Of a stretch of DNA of 64,000 nt, positions 9,599 through 18,374 are shown one piece after another. The stretch is from Pedomonas mirosovicensis (GTDB taxonomy: Bacteria > Pseudomonadota > Alphaproteobacteria > Sphingomonadales > Sphingomonadaceae). The notes beneath the pieces were generated by a model. The model did no database searches. It was not told the DNA's origin and worked only from the letters and a program-made list of their open reading frames with translations. Where the stretch lies: NCBI RefSeq assembly GCF_022569295.1, contig NZ_JAKFIA010000002.1, positions 632,001-696,000 on the forward strand, read 5' to 3'. Within the stretch, counting starts at the first letter, position 1. Every line of letters starts with the position of its first letter. Position numbers and translations under genes: made by a program.

Positions 9599-10195
9599 AT
9601 GGCAGGGTTGCGGATTGCGGTGATCGACGACAATCCGGTGCGCGGGGCCGTGCTGGAAGCGGGGCTGCGCGAGGCCGGGCTCGAGGATATCCACATCCTC
9701 AGCGGGCGTGCTCGCCTGCTCGCCCGGCTGGTGGCGCTGGAGCCCGACGTCGTGCTCATCGACATCGAAAACCCGAGCCGAGACGTGCTCGATGAAATGT
9801 TCCAGGTCTCCCGCGCCGTCGCCCGGCCCATCGCCATGTTCGTCGACCAGTCGGACGCGTCGATGATCGAGGCGGCGATCGACGCGGGCGTGTCGGCCTA
9901 TGTGGTCGATGGGCTGCGCAAGGAGCGGGTGAAGCCGATCCTTGATCTGGCCATCAGCCGGTTCAATTTTCACGCGCGCCTTGCCGCCGAGCTGGAGGCC
10001 GCCAAAACCGCGCTCGCCGAGCGCAAGTTGCTCGACCGAGCCAAGGGCATCCTCATGCGCCAGCGCGGCATCGACGAACCGGCGGCCTACGCCCTGCTGC
10101 GGTCGAGCGCGATGAAACAGGGCCGCAAGATCGCGGAGATCGCGCAGGCGGTCATCACCGCCGACGAACTGCTGACCGGGGGAGAGGGCGCATGA
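9599..10195 (+). CDS. nasT: NasT-type response regulator with ANTAR RNA-binding domain
   Basis: This 198-residue regulator has a receiver-like N-terminus (LRIAVIDDNPVRGAVL, then DVVLIDIENPS) and a C-terminal ANTAR three-helix domain (about 125-190: ERKLLDRAKGILMRQRGIDE...AYALLRSSAMKQGRKIAEIAQ). In characterised NasS/NasT pairs, NasT binds hairpins in the nas leader RNA and prevents termination, while NasS sequesters NasT when nitrate is absent. Its stop overlaps the nasS start (ATGA), fitting a co-translated pair. A leader with a long hairpin lies directly downstream at 11662-11696, supporting the same job here. Confidence 0.92.
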   Translation: MAGLRIAVIDDNPVRGAVLEAGLREAGLEDIHILSGRARLLARLVALEPDVVLIDIENPSRDVLDEMFQVSRAVARPIAMFVDQSDASMIEAAIDAGVSAYVVDGLRKERVKPILDLAISRFNFHARLAAELEAAKTALAERKLLDRAKGILMRQRGIDEPAAYALLRSSAMKQGRKIAEIAQAVITADELLTGGEGA

Positions 10196-11436
10196 GCGCA
10201 GTGCGGCTCGAAAAAGGGGAAGCGGTGCGGATCGGCTTCCTGCCGCTGGTGGACAGTGCCATCCTGATCGCGGCGCAGGAGTGCGGCTTCGCGGCTGCCG
10301 AGGGCGTGGCGATTGAGCTGGTGCGGGATGTGTCGTGGTCCAACATCCGCGACCGGGTGGTGCACGGCCGTCTGCACGCGGCGCACATGCTGGCCGGGCT
10401 GCCGATTGCCGTGAGCCTTGGCCTCGGCCAGCCCGCAACGCCGCTGATCGCCCCGTTCAATCTGGGGCTGAACGGCAACGCCATCACCCTGTCGCTCGCC
10501 ATCGCGGGTGCGCTTGGGCCGGAAAGACTGGCGGACCCGGCGGCAAGCGCCGAGGCGCTGGCGCGGGTCGTGCGGCAGCGGCAGGCGGACGGCGCGTCGC
10601 CGTTGCGGCTGGGCATCGTCCACCCCTTCTCCTCCCACAACTACATGCTGCGCTATTGGCTGGCCTATGCGGGTCTCATGCCGGACAGAGACGTGGGGCT
10701 GGTGGTGGTGCCGCCGCCCTACATGGTCGATGCCCTTCGCAGCGGCGAGGTGGATGGCTTTTGCGTCGGCGAGCCGTGGAGCAGCGTGGCGGTTGCCGAA
10801 GGTGTCGCGCGGATCGTGGCGCTGGGCTGCCGCATCTGGCAGCGCGGAGTGGAGAAGGTGCTGGGCTGCCGCGCCGACTGGGCCGAAGCAAACCCCGACG
10901 CGCTGGCGGCGCTGATTCGCGCGCTCGACCGGGCCGCAAGCTGGACGGGCGATGCAGCCCACCACGCCGACCTCGCCGCCATGCTGGCCCAGCCCCGGTA
11001 TCTGGACAAGCCCGCCGAACTCATCCGGCGCGCCCTCGATGGCCGCCTGACCGTCGCGCCCGCCGCGCCGCCGATCGCGGCGGAAGACTTCCTGCTGTTC
11101 TACAAGGACGCCGCCAACTTCCCCTGGGTGAGCCAGGCGCTGTGGATCTACTCCCAGATGGTGCGCTGGGGGCAGGTCGCGCCAAGTGACGCGGCGGAGG
11201 CCGAAGTGCGCCGCGTGTTCCGGCCCGACCTCTACCGCCGGGCGCTGGGCGACAGCGCGACGCCCCTGCCGGGTGCCAACGCCAAGGTGGAAGGCTCGCT
11301 TGATATTTCCCTGCCCGTCGGCTCTCCGCGCGGGCGGCTCTCCATCGGCCCGGACCGGTTTTTCGACAACCGCGTGTTCGATCCGGTGGACATCGCCGGT
11401 TACCTCCGGTCGTTCGCGACGCACCCTTCCCGGTAA
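10192..11436 (+). CDS. nasS: NasS-type cytoplasmic nitrate sensor (NrtA/CmpA-like)
   Basis: This 414-residue protein has the periplasmic-binding-protein fold of NrtA/CmpA: EAVRIGFLPLVDSAILIAA at the N-terminus, HAAHMLAGLPIAVSLGLG, then HPFSSHNYMLRYWLAYAG and a GEPWSSVAV segment that contacts the ligand. There is no signal peptide, which separates a cytoplasmic NasS sensor from transport-linked NrtA. It overlaps nasT by 4 bases. Known NasS proteins bind nitrate or nitrite and release NasT for antitermination. The gene ends 281 bp before the structural operon. Confidence 0.92.
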   Translation: MSAVRLEKGEAVRIGFLPLVDSAILIAAQECGFAAAEGVAIELVRDVSWSNIRDRVVHGRLHAAHMLAGLPIAVSLGLGQPATPLIAPFNLGLNGNAITLSLAIAGALGPERLADPAASAEALARVVRQRQADGASPLRLGIVHPFSSHNYMLRYWLAYAGLMPDRDVGLVVVPPPYMVDALRSGEVDGFCVGEPWSSVAVAEGVARIVALGCRIWQRGVEKVLGCRADWAEANPDALAALIRALDRAASWTGDAAHHADLAAMLAQPRYLDKPAELIRRALDGRLTVAPAAPPIAAEDFLLFYKDAANFPWVSQALWIYSQMVRWGQVAPSDAAEAEVRRVFRPDLYRRALGDSATPLPGANAKVEGSLDISLPVGSPRGRLSIGPDRFFDNRVFDPVDIAGYLRSFATHPSR

Positions 11437-11466
11437 ACGCGGCAGATGCCCGGCACTGCCCGTTAA

Positions 11467-11489
11467 AAGTGCAAACTTTTTGTGCACTT
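11467..11489. promoter_or_regulatory. Candidate NtrC enhancer site upstream of the nitrate operon
   Basis: AAGTGCA-N9-TGCACTT is a perfect 7-bp inverted repeat. Its core TGCA-N9-TGCA has the 17-bp spacing of NtrC sites (TGCACCA-N3-TGGTGCA), although the inner bases of the left half diverge. The centre lies about 140 bp upstream of the expected start from the sigma-54 promoter, a normal enhancer distance. The role is inferred from spacing and context. Confidence 0.65.
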
Positions 11490-11590
11490 CATTTAAATGA
11501 TTAAAATTTAGTCACATCCGGCATGTGCCGCTCGGAGCGGCTCTTCCGTAAGTGCCGAAGATTCCTCGGCTGACGCGCGCATCAGCCGAC

Positions 11591-11606
11591 TGGCACGCCG
11601 CTTGCT
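11591..11606 (+). promoter_or_regulatory. Sigma-54 (RpoN) promoter of the nitrate assimilation operon
   Basis: TGGCACGCCGCTTGCT matches the -24/-12 consensus TGGCACG-N4-TTGCW at every fixed position. Transcription should begin near 11616, leaving a leader of about 100 nt before ATG 11718. It lies 154 bp after nasS. Confidence 0.9.
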
Positions 11607-11661
11607 ATGTTTCCTGACGCCAAGACTGTCCTTGCTGCACTGATGCGGCGGGCATGCCCCA

Positions 11662-11696
11662 ACGAGGGGGCGCTTGTCACAAGACGATCCCCTCGT
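11662..11696 (+). ncRNA. Leader hairpin, possible NasT-responsive antitermination element
   Basis: In the 5' leader an 8-bp perfect stem (ACGAGGGG at 11662-11669 with CCCCTCGT at 11689-11696) encloses a second small hairpin (CTTG-TCA-CAAG, 11673-11683). A further GGGCATGCCC dyad lies at 11650-11659. No U run follows, so it is not a classical terminator as read. ANTAR proteins bind paired hairpins in nas leaders, so a regulatory role is plausible but unproven. Confidence 0.5.
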
Positions 11697-11717
11697 GCGC
11701 TGTTGATGGAGCATGCC

Positions 11718-14700
11718 ATGAACACAGGATTCTGGAAGTCCGGGCACAAGCCAACCCTGTTCGCTGCGTTTCTCTATTTCGACCTCAGCTTCATGGTCTG
11801 GGTGTTGCTGGGCCCGCTGGGCGTCGACATCGCCCGCGACCTCGGGCTCAATGCGACTGAGAAGGGCCTGATGGTGGCGCTGCCCGTGCTGGCGGGCGCG
11901 CTGCTCAGGATCGTGATGGGCGCGCTGGTCGATCGCCTCGGCCCCAAGCGCACCGGCCTCATCGGCCAGCTGATCGTGATTGCCGGATTGCTCGCCGCCT
12001 GGACGCTCGGCATCCACAGCTTTTCACAGGTGCTGGCGCTCGGGCTGGTGCTGGGTGTGGCGGGCGCCGCCTTTGCGGTTGCGCTGCCGCTCGCCTCCCG
12101 CTGGTATCCGCCGCAGCATCAGGGCACGGCGCTGGGCATTGCGGGCGCGGGCAACTCGGGCACGGTGCTGGCCGCCCTGTTCGCCCCCGGCCTTGCCGCC
12201 GCCTTCGGCTGGGGCAACGTGCTCGGCCTTGCCGTGCTGCCGCTGCTGCTGGCGCTCGTGGTCTATGTCGCTCTGGCGAAGGACAGCCCGAACCGCCCCG
12301 CGCCCAGGCCGTTTGTCGCCACCTTCGCACCGCTCAAAAGCGCGGACGCCTGGTGGTTCATGTTCTTCTATGCGGTTACCTTCGGCGGGTTCAGCGGCCT
12401 TGCCTCCTCGCTCACCATCTACTTCAACGACCAGTACGGGCTGGACCCGGTGACGGCGGGCTATTTCACCGCCGCCTGCGTGTTTGCGGGCTCTCTGGTG
12501 CGGCCCATCGGCGGCTATGTGGCCGACCGCCTGGGCGGCATCCGCTCGCTCACCGCTATGTACCTGGTAGCCGCCGTCGCGCTGGCGGGCGTCAGTGCCG
12601 GCCTGCCGACCGCCAGGCAGGCCTTGTCGGTGTTCGTCATCGCCATGCTGGCGCTGGGCATGGGCAACGGGGCGGTATTCCAGTTGGTGCCGCAGCGCTT
12701 CCGCGAGGAAATCGGCGCGATGACCGGCCTTGTGGGCATGGCGGGGGGCGTCGGCGGCTTCACGCTCGCCTCCAGCCTCGGCCTCGCCCGGCAGCTGAGC
12801 GGCACCTACCAGGATGGCTTTCTGATTTTCGCCTGTCTCGCGCTCGTGGCGCTGGTGGGCCTCACCACCATCAAGCGCCGCTGGCGCGCGCATCTGATTT
12901 ATCTGAAAAGGAATATCACCATGGCACGGGAAGACCGGGAAAAGATCCGCGAAGAGCTGGTGGTGGTGGGCAACGGCATGGCCGGGTGCCGGGCCGTTGA
13001 GGAGGTGCTGAAGCGCGATCCCCACCGCTATCACATCACCATTTTCGGGGCCGAGCCGAGGGTGAATTACAACCGCATCATGCTGAGCCCCTTGCTTGCG
13101 GGCGAGAAGCGGTTCGAGGACATCATCATCAACGATGAGGCTTGGTACGCCGACAACGGCATCACGCTCATCGCAGGCGATGCGGTGGTCGAGATCGACC
13201 GAGCCGCGCGCACCGTCAAAAGCGCCTCGGGCCGCGTGGTGGAATATGACCGGCTGGTGCTGGCGACGGGCTCCGATCCGTTCGTGCTGCCCGTGCCGGG
13301 CGCGAAGCTGCCGGGTGTCGTCACCTTCCGCGATATGGACGACGTAGATGCCATGCTGCGGGCGAGCGAGACGGGCAGGCGGGCGGTCGTCATCGGCGGC
13401 GGTCTCCTTGGGCTGGAGGCGGCGCACGGGCTCAGCCTTCGCGGCATGGAGGTGACGGTCATTCACCTGATGCCGACGCTGATGGAGCGGCAGCTGGACG
13501 AGGCGGCGGGTTTTCTTCTGAAGACCGCGTTGGAGGCGCGGGGCCAGACCATCCTGACCGGCGCGGAGACAGAAGCCATTCTGGGCGAGACCCATGTGGA
13601 GGGCGTTCGCTTGACGGACGGGCGCGTCATCCCCGCCGATATCGTGGTGATGGCGGTCGGCATCCGACCCAACACGGTGCTGGCGCAGGCTGCCGGGCTT
13701 GAGGTGGGCCGGGGCATCAAGGTCGATGACCACATGCTCACCAGCGATCCCGCCGTGCTGGCGGTGGGCGAATGCGTCGAGCACCAGGACGTGTGCTACG
13801 GCCTTGTTGCGCCCCTGTGGGAGATGTGCGCGGCGCTGGCCGATGCTCTCACGGCGCGGCCATCGGAGGGCTATCGCGGCTCGGTTACCTCCACCAAACT
13901 GAAGGTCGCGGGGCTGGACGTATTCTCCGCCGGGGACTTTTCGGGCGGGGCAGACTGTGAGGACATTGTACTGCGCGATGCGGCGCGGGGCGTCTACAAG
14001 CGCGTCGTGATCCGCGACAGCAGAATTATCGGGGCGGTGCTCTATGGCGATACCGGCGACGGCGCGTGGTATTTCCAGCTGCTGCGCGAGGGCGCGGATA
14101 TTTCCGCCGTGCGCGACAGCCTGATCTTCGGGCAGGCGTTTGCCGAAGGGGGCTCCTTCGCGGACCCTCGCCAGGCCGTTGCAGCCTTGTCGGATAACGC
14201 GGAGATCTGCGGCTGCAACGGCGTGTGCAAGGGGGCGATCACGCGGGCGATTTCCGAACAGGGCCTGACGACGCTGGATGCGGTGAGAAGCGTGACCAAG
14301 GCGTCGGCCTCGTGCGGCTCCTGCACGCCGCAGGTGGAGATGCTGCTGAGCCTGACGCTGGGCGACGACTATTCCGGCGAGCGCGTGGTTAGCCCCATGT
14401 GCAAGTGCACCGACTTCACCCACGACGACGTGCGCAGGCTCATTCTGGAAAAGGCGCTGAAGGCGATCCCCGCCGTGATGCAGGCGCTGCACTGGAAGAC
14501 GCCCGACGGCTGCTCCAGCTGCCGCCCGGCGCTCAACTATTATCTGCTGTGCGCCTGGCCCGGCGAGTATGCGGACGACCAGCAGAGCCGTTTCGTCAAC
14601 GAGCGGCTGCACGCCAACATCCAGAAGGACGGCACCTATTCGGTGGTGCCGCGCATGTGGGGCGGGCTCACCTCGGCAAAGGAGCTGCGCGCCATCGCCG

Positions 14701-15386
14701 ACGTGGTGGACAAGTTCAACATCCCCACGGTCAAGGTGACGGGCGGCCAGCGCATCGACCTGTTCGGCGTGAAAAAGGAAGACCTGCCCGCCGTGTGGGC
14801 GGATCTGAACGCAGCGGGCATGGTCTCGGGCCACGCCTATGGCAAGGCGCTGCGGACGGTCAAAACCTGCGTGGGCTCGGAATGGTGTCGGTTCGGCACG
14901 CAGGACTCGACCGGCCTCGGCGTCAGGATCGAGCGCATGACCTGGGGTTCGTGGATGCCGCACAAGTTCAAGATCGCGGTGTCGGGTTGCCCGCGCAACT
15001 GCGCCGAGGCCACCATCAAGGACTTCGGCATCGTGTGCGTGGATTCGGGTTACGAACTGCATATCGGCGGCAACGGCGGCATCAAGGTGCGGGCGACGGA
15101 CCTCCTCTGCAAGGTGGCAACCGAAGAGGAGGTGATGGAATACTGCGCCGCCTTCATACAGCTCTACCGGGAGGAGGCGCGCTATCTGGAGCGCACCGCG
15201 CCGTGGGTAGAGCGGGTAGGGCTCGATTACATCAAGCAACGCATCGTCGAGGACGCCGAAGGGCGCGCGCAACTTGCCGCACGCTTCCGCTTCTCCCAGC
15301 AATTCCATCAGGATGACCCGTGGGCGAGCCGCGTGGCGGGCAGGGACGCGCACCTGCACCGGCCGCTGAGTCTTGCAGCCGAATAA
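11718..15386 (+). CDS. Nitrate transporter (NarK-type MFS) fused to assimilatory nitrite reductase large subunit NirB
   Basis: One uninterrupted frame of 1,222 codons joins two complete proteins. Residues 1-390 or so are a 12-helix NNP-family nitrate/nitrite transporter starting MNTGFWKSGHKPTLFAA. Residues 402-1222 are a full NirB: FAD/NADH domain (ELVVVGNGMAGCRAVEEVL; VVIGGGLLGLEAAHGL), BFD-type [2Fe-2S] region (CGCNGVCKG...CGSCTP), and the siroheme/[4Fe-4S] domain with C1051, C1057, C1091 and C1095 (TCVGSEWC, SGCPRNC). The linker is only about 12 residues. ATG 11718 has GGAG 6 nt upstream; the earlier ATG 11607 sits at the sigma-54 promoter and cannot be in the transcript. A ribosome site precedes the internal ATG 12921, so free NirB may also be made. 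An even helix count puts NirB in the cytoplasm. Confidence 0.9.
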   Translation: MNTGFWKSGHKPTLFAAFLYFDLSFMVWVLLGPLGVDIARDLGLNATEKGLMVALPVLAGALLRIVMGALVDRLGPKRTGLIGQLIVIAGLLAAWTLGIHSFSQVLALGLVLGVAGAAFAVALPLASRWYPPQHQGTALGIAGAGNSGTVLAALFAPGLAAAFGWGNVLGLAVLPLLLALVVYVALAKDSPNRPAPRPFVATFAPLKSADAWWFMFFYAVTFGGFSGLASSLTIYFNDQYGLDPVTAGYFTAACVFAGSLVRPIGGYVADRLGGIRSLTAMYLVAAVALAGVSAGLPTARQALSVFVIAMLALGMGNGAVFQLVPQRFREEIGAMTGLVGMAGGVGGFTLASSLGLARQLSGTYQDGFLIFACLALVALVGLTTIKRRWRAHLIYLKRNITMAREDREKIREELVVVGNGMAGCRAVEEVLKRDPHRYHITIFGAEPRVNYNRIMLSPLLAGEKRFEDIIINDEAWYADNGITLIAGDAVVEIDRAARTVKSASGRVVEYDRLVLATGSDPFVLPVPGAKLPGVVTFRDMDDVDAMLRASETGRRAVVIGGGLLGLEAAHGLSLRGMEVTVIHLMPTLMERQLDEAAGFLLKTALEARGQTILTGAETEAILGETHVEGVRLTDGRVIPADIVVMAVGIRPNTVLAQAAGLEVGRGIKVDDHMLTSDPAVLAVGECVEHQDVCYGLVAPLWEMCAALADALTARPSEGYRGSVTSTKLKVAGLDVFSAGDFSGGADCEDIVLRDAARGVYKRVVIRDSRIIGAVLYGDTGDGAWYFQLLREGADISAVRDSLIFGQAFAEGGSFADPRQAVAALSDNAEICGCNGVCKGAITRAISEQGLTTLDAVRSVTKASASCGSCTPQVEMLLSLTLGDDYSGERVVSPMCKCTDFTHDDVRRLILEKALKAIPAVMQALHWKTPDGCSSCRPALNYYLLCAWPGEYADDQQSRFVNERLHANIQKDGTYSVVPRMWGGLTSAKELRAIADVVDKFNIPTVKVTGGQRIDLFGVKKEDLPAVWADLNAAGMVSGHAYGKALRTVKTCVGSEWCRFGTQDSTGLGVRIERMTWGSWMPHKFKIAVSGCPRNCAEATIKDFGIVCVDSGYELHIGGNGGIKVRATDLLCKVATEEEVMEYCAAFIQLYREEARYLERTAPWVERVGLDYIKQRIVEDAEGRAQLAARFRFSQQFHQDDPWASRVAGRDAHLHRPLSLAAE
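12906..12923 (+). promoter_or_regulatory. Internal ribosome-binding site and ATG at the start of the NirB part
   Basis: AAAAGGA (12906-12912) lies 8 nt before an in-frame ATG at 12921 whose product would be a normal 821-residue NirB starting MAREDREK. A TGA in another frame lies at 12904-12906, just before this site. The arrangement looks like the relic of a former gene boundary and may still allow separate NirB synthesis. Confidence 0.6.
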
Positions 15387-15401
15387 AAGGAGGGACGAGA
15401 C

Positions 15402-15731
15402 ATGACCGACCGCTGGATCGATATTGGCACCATTCACGACATTCCCCGCCTCGGCGCGCGCACCGTACCGACGCCGCTGGGAGACGTTGCCGTGTTCCGC
15501 ACGGGGACGGACCGGGTGTTTGCGCTGTTCGACCGCTGCCCGCACAAGGGCGGGCCGCTGAGCCAAGGCATCGTGCATGGGGAGAGCGTCGCCTGCCCGC
15601 TGCACAACTGGGTGATTGACCTTGAAACCGGCGCGGCGCGCGCGCCCGACAAGGGCTGCGCCCGCAAGCTGGCAGTGCGGGTGGAGGAGGGGCGCATCCT
15701 GCTCTCCCTGCCTCTCGCCGTGGCAGCCTGA
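15402..15731 (+). CDS. nirD: Nitrite reductase small subunit with Rieske centre
   Basis: This 109-residue partner of NirB has a complete Rieske [2Fe-2S] ligand set: C-P-H in DRCPHKGGPLS and C-P-L-H in ACPLHNW. NirD of E. coli lacks these ligands, so this protein is of the Rieske-bearing type and may carry electrons. A strong ribosome site (GGAGGG) precedes ATG 15402, 15 bp after the transporter-NirB stop. Confidence 0.93.
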   Translation: MTDRWIDIGTIHDIPRLGARTVPTPLGDVAVFRTGTDRVFALFDRCPHKGGPLSQGIVHGESVACPLHNWVIDLETGAARAPDKGCARKLAVRVEEGRILLSLPLAVAA

Positions 15732-15734
15732 TCC

Positions 15735-18374
15735 ATGGCCGGGGTGCACACCACCTGCCCCTATTGCGGCGTCGGCTGCGGCATTCGCGCCGAGGTGACG
15801 GGCGAGCGCCGCGCCGAGATCCGGGGAGACGAGGCGCATCCGGCCAACGCCGGGCGGCTGTGCTCCAAAGGCACGCATCTGGGCGAGACGGTAGGGTTGG
15901 AAGGGCGGCTGCTGCACCCCATGGTTGCCGGGCGGCAGGCGGGCTGGGACGAGGCGCTTGGCCTTGTGGCGGAGGGCTTCGCCCGCACCATTGCCGAGCA
16001 CGGGCCGGACTCGGTGGCGTTCTACGTCTCCGGCCAGCTGCTGACAGAAGACTATTACGTGGCCAACAAGCTGATGAAGGGGTTCCTCGGCTCGGGCAAC
16101 ATCGACACCAACTCCCGCCTGTGCATGGCCTCGGCCGTTGCCGGGCATCGCCGCGCTTTTGCTGAGGATGTGGTGCCCGCTTCCTACGTAGACCTGGATG
16201 AGGCGGATTTGATCGTGCTGGTTGGCTCCAACACCGCCTGGTGCCACCCGGTCGTTTACCAGCGCATCATGGCGGCGCGGGAGAAGCGCGGCACGAAGCT
16301 GGTGGTGATCGACCCGCGCCGCACCGAAACCTGCGAGACGGCGGACCTGCACCTCGCCGTCAAGCCGGGCAGCGACGTGCGCTTGTTCAACGGCCTCATC
16401 GCTTACCTGGCCGACTGCGGCGCGCTCGATGAAAAGTTCATCGCCCGGCATGTCTCCGTGCCACCCGGCTTCTGGACGCGGCTGGAGGAAGGCCACGATC
16501 TGTTCGATGTGGCCCGCGATTGCGATGTGTCCGCCAGCGACCTTGCGAAATTCTTCAGCCTGTTCGCGGGTACGCCCCGCACCGTTACCCTGTTCAGCCA
16601 GGGGGTGAACCAGTCGGTCAACGGCACGGACAAGGTCAACGCCATTATCAATTGCCATCTGGCGACGGGCCGCATCGGCAAACCGGGGGCTGCGCCCTTT
16701 TCCATCACCGGTCAGCCCAATGCCATGGGCGGGCGCGAAGTGGGCGGCCTTGCCAACCAGCTCGCCGCGCACATGAATTTCGAGAACACAGGCGACATCG
16801 ACCGGGTGCGGCGTTTCTGGGGCGCGCCCAACATCGCCCGCACGCCCGGCCTCAAGGCGGTGGACCTGTTCCGCGCCGTCAGCGAGGGAAAAATCAAGGC
16901 GCTGTGGATCATGGCGACCAACCCTCTCGTCAGCCTGCCAGACGCGAATGCTGCGCGGGACGCGCTGAAAAAATGCCCGCTGGTGGTGGTCTCCGACTGC
17001 ATAACCCGTACCGATACACTTGATCTCGCCCACATCGCGCTGCCTGCGGCGGCGTGGGGGGAGAAGGACGGCACGGTCACCAACTCCGAGCGGCGCATCA
17101 GCCACCAGCGGCGGTTTTTCTCGCTGCCGGGGGAGGCGCGCCCGGACTGGTGGATCGTCTCGGAGGTCGCCCGCCGCATGGGCTACGGCGCGGCTTTTGC
17201 GTACACGAAACCAGCAGAGATTTTTCGGGAGCACGCACGGCTTTCCGCGTTCGAGAACGACGGTGCGCGCCTGTTCGACATCGGCGCATATGCCGGAATT
17301 TCCGACGAAGAATATGAAGCGCTGGCTCCTTTCCAGTGGCCCGCGCGGAAGGGTGAGAGATCGGACCCCACCCGCCTGTTCGCCGATGGCCGTTTCCCCA
17401 CATCCGATGGCCGGGCGCGAATGGTCGAGGTGGCGCCGGGGGAGGAGCGGCCGGCGGACCCCTCTTGGCCGCTCCTCCTCAACAGCGGGCGCTTGCGCGA
17501 CCAGTGGCACACCATGACGCGCACCGGGCTTTCCCCGCGCCTCTCGCGCCACAGCCCTGAGCCGACGGTGGACGTGCACCCAAAGGATGCGGAGAGCTTC
17601 GGACTGAAGGATAGAGCGCTGGCGCGGGTGGAGACCCGATATGGTGCGAGCCTCTACCGCGTGCGGGTGAGCGAGGCCCAACGCCGGGGTGAGCTGTTCG
17701 CGCCGATCCACTGGACCGACCAGCACTCCTCCGGCGGGCGCACCGGGCGGCTGGCGCAGCCATTGTGCGACCCGGTCTCCGGCCAGCCGGGGTTCAAGGC
17801 GACGCCCGCACGCATTCGCACCGTGGAGACGGCGTGGCGCGGGTTCCTCCTCACCCGGACGGTGGCAGATATGGCAAGCACCAACTACTGGACCCGCGTG
17901 ACGCTGGCGGGCGGGCATCTTTATGAACTGGCGGGCGATGGCGATGCGGCGGCGCTGGCGGCGCAGCTGCTCCCCCAAGGGGGAGAACGGGTGGAAGCGA
18001 TCGACCACACGCGCGGCAATGCCCGCTGGGCGGTGCTGCGCGACGGCAAACTGGAAGCCTGCCTGTTCATCGCCAGCGACGCCAGCCTGCCACCGCGAGA
18101 CTGGCTCATCCGCCAGCTGGAGGAACATGCAGCGCCCAGCCCGCTCGCCCTGTTGGCGGGCCGACCGGCCAAGCCCGAGCCCGACCGGGGGGCAATCGTG
18201 TGCGTGTGCTTCGATGTGGGGCTCAAGACGCTGGTGGCGGCGATTGCGGACCAACGACTGACCAGCGTGGAGGCGGTGGGTTCGGCCCTCAAGGCGGGCA
18301 CCAACTGCGGCTCCTGCCGCCCCGCGATTGCCAAACTGCTGAATCCGGAGAAGGAGGCAAGCCATGCCGTCTGA
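15735..18374 (+). CDS. nasA: Assimilatory nitrate reductase catalytic subunit (molybdopterin, with C-terminal [2Fe-2S] domain)
   Basis: This 879-residue cytoplasmic enzyme reduces nitrate to nitrite. The N-terminus CPYCGVGC with C39 (RLCSKG) binds the [4Fe-4S] cluster. Molybdopterin domains follow (DTNSRLCMASAVAGHRRAF with the NSRLCMAS motif near the Mo site; GQPNAMGGREVGG). The C-terminus carries a BFD-like [2Fe-2S] segment (IVCVCFDVGLKTL...TNCGSCRPAIAKLL) that Klebsiella-type NasA also has. It starts 3 bp after nirD and overlaps cobA by 11 bp. No separate electron-transfer subunit is present in the operon, so the donor is unknown. Confidence 0.94.
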   Translation: MAGVHTTCPYCGVGCGIRAEVTGERRAEIRGDEAHPANAGRLCSKGTHLGETVGLEGRLLHPMVAGRQAGWDEALGLVAEGFARTIAEHGPDSVAFYVSGQLLTEDYYVANKLMKGFLGSGNIDTNSRLCMASAVAGHRRAFAEDVVPASYVDLDEADLIVLVGSNTAWCHPVVYQRIMAAREKRGTKLVVIDPRRTETCETADLHLAVKPGSDVRLFNGLIAYLADCGALDEKFIARHVSVPPGFWTRLEEGHDLFDVARDCDVSASDLAKFFSLFAGTPRTVTLFSQGVNQSVNGTDKVNAIINCHLATGRIGKPGAAPFSITGQPNAMGGREVGGLANQLAAHMNFENTGDIDRVRRFWGAPNIARTPGLKAVDLFRAVSEGKIKALWIMATNPLVSLPDANAARDALKKCPLVVVSDCITRTDTLDLAHIALPAAAWGEKDGTVTNSERRISHQRRFFSLPGEARPDWWIVSEVARRMGYGAAFAYTKPAEIFREHARLSAFENDGARLFDIGAYAGISDEEYEALAPFQWPARKGERSDPTRLFADGRFPTSDGRARMVEVAPGEERPADPSWPLLLNSGRLRDQWHTMTRTGLSPRLSRHSPEPTVDVHPKDAESFGLKDRALARVETRYGASLYRVRVSEAQRRGELFAPIHWTDQHSSGGRTGRLAQPLCDPVSGQPGFKATPARIRTVETAWRGFLLTRTVADMASTNYWTRVTLAGGHLYELAGDGDAAALAAQLLPQGGERVEAIDHTRGNARWAVLRDGKLEACLFIASDASLPPRDWLIRQLEEHAAPSPLALLAGRPAKPEPDRGAIVCVCFDVGLKTLVAAIADQRLTSVEAVGSALKAGTNCGSCRPAIAKLLNPEKEASHAV

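Noticed and set aside
11607-11717. Longer N-terminus of the transporter-NirB protein from ATG 11607
   Set aside because: The codons begin immediately after the -12 element of the sigma-54 promoter and upstream of the expected transcript start; the added residues are not conserved-looking, and ATG 11718 has a ribosome site.
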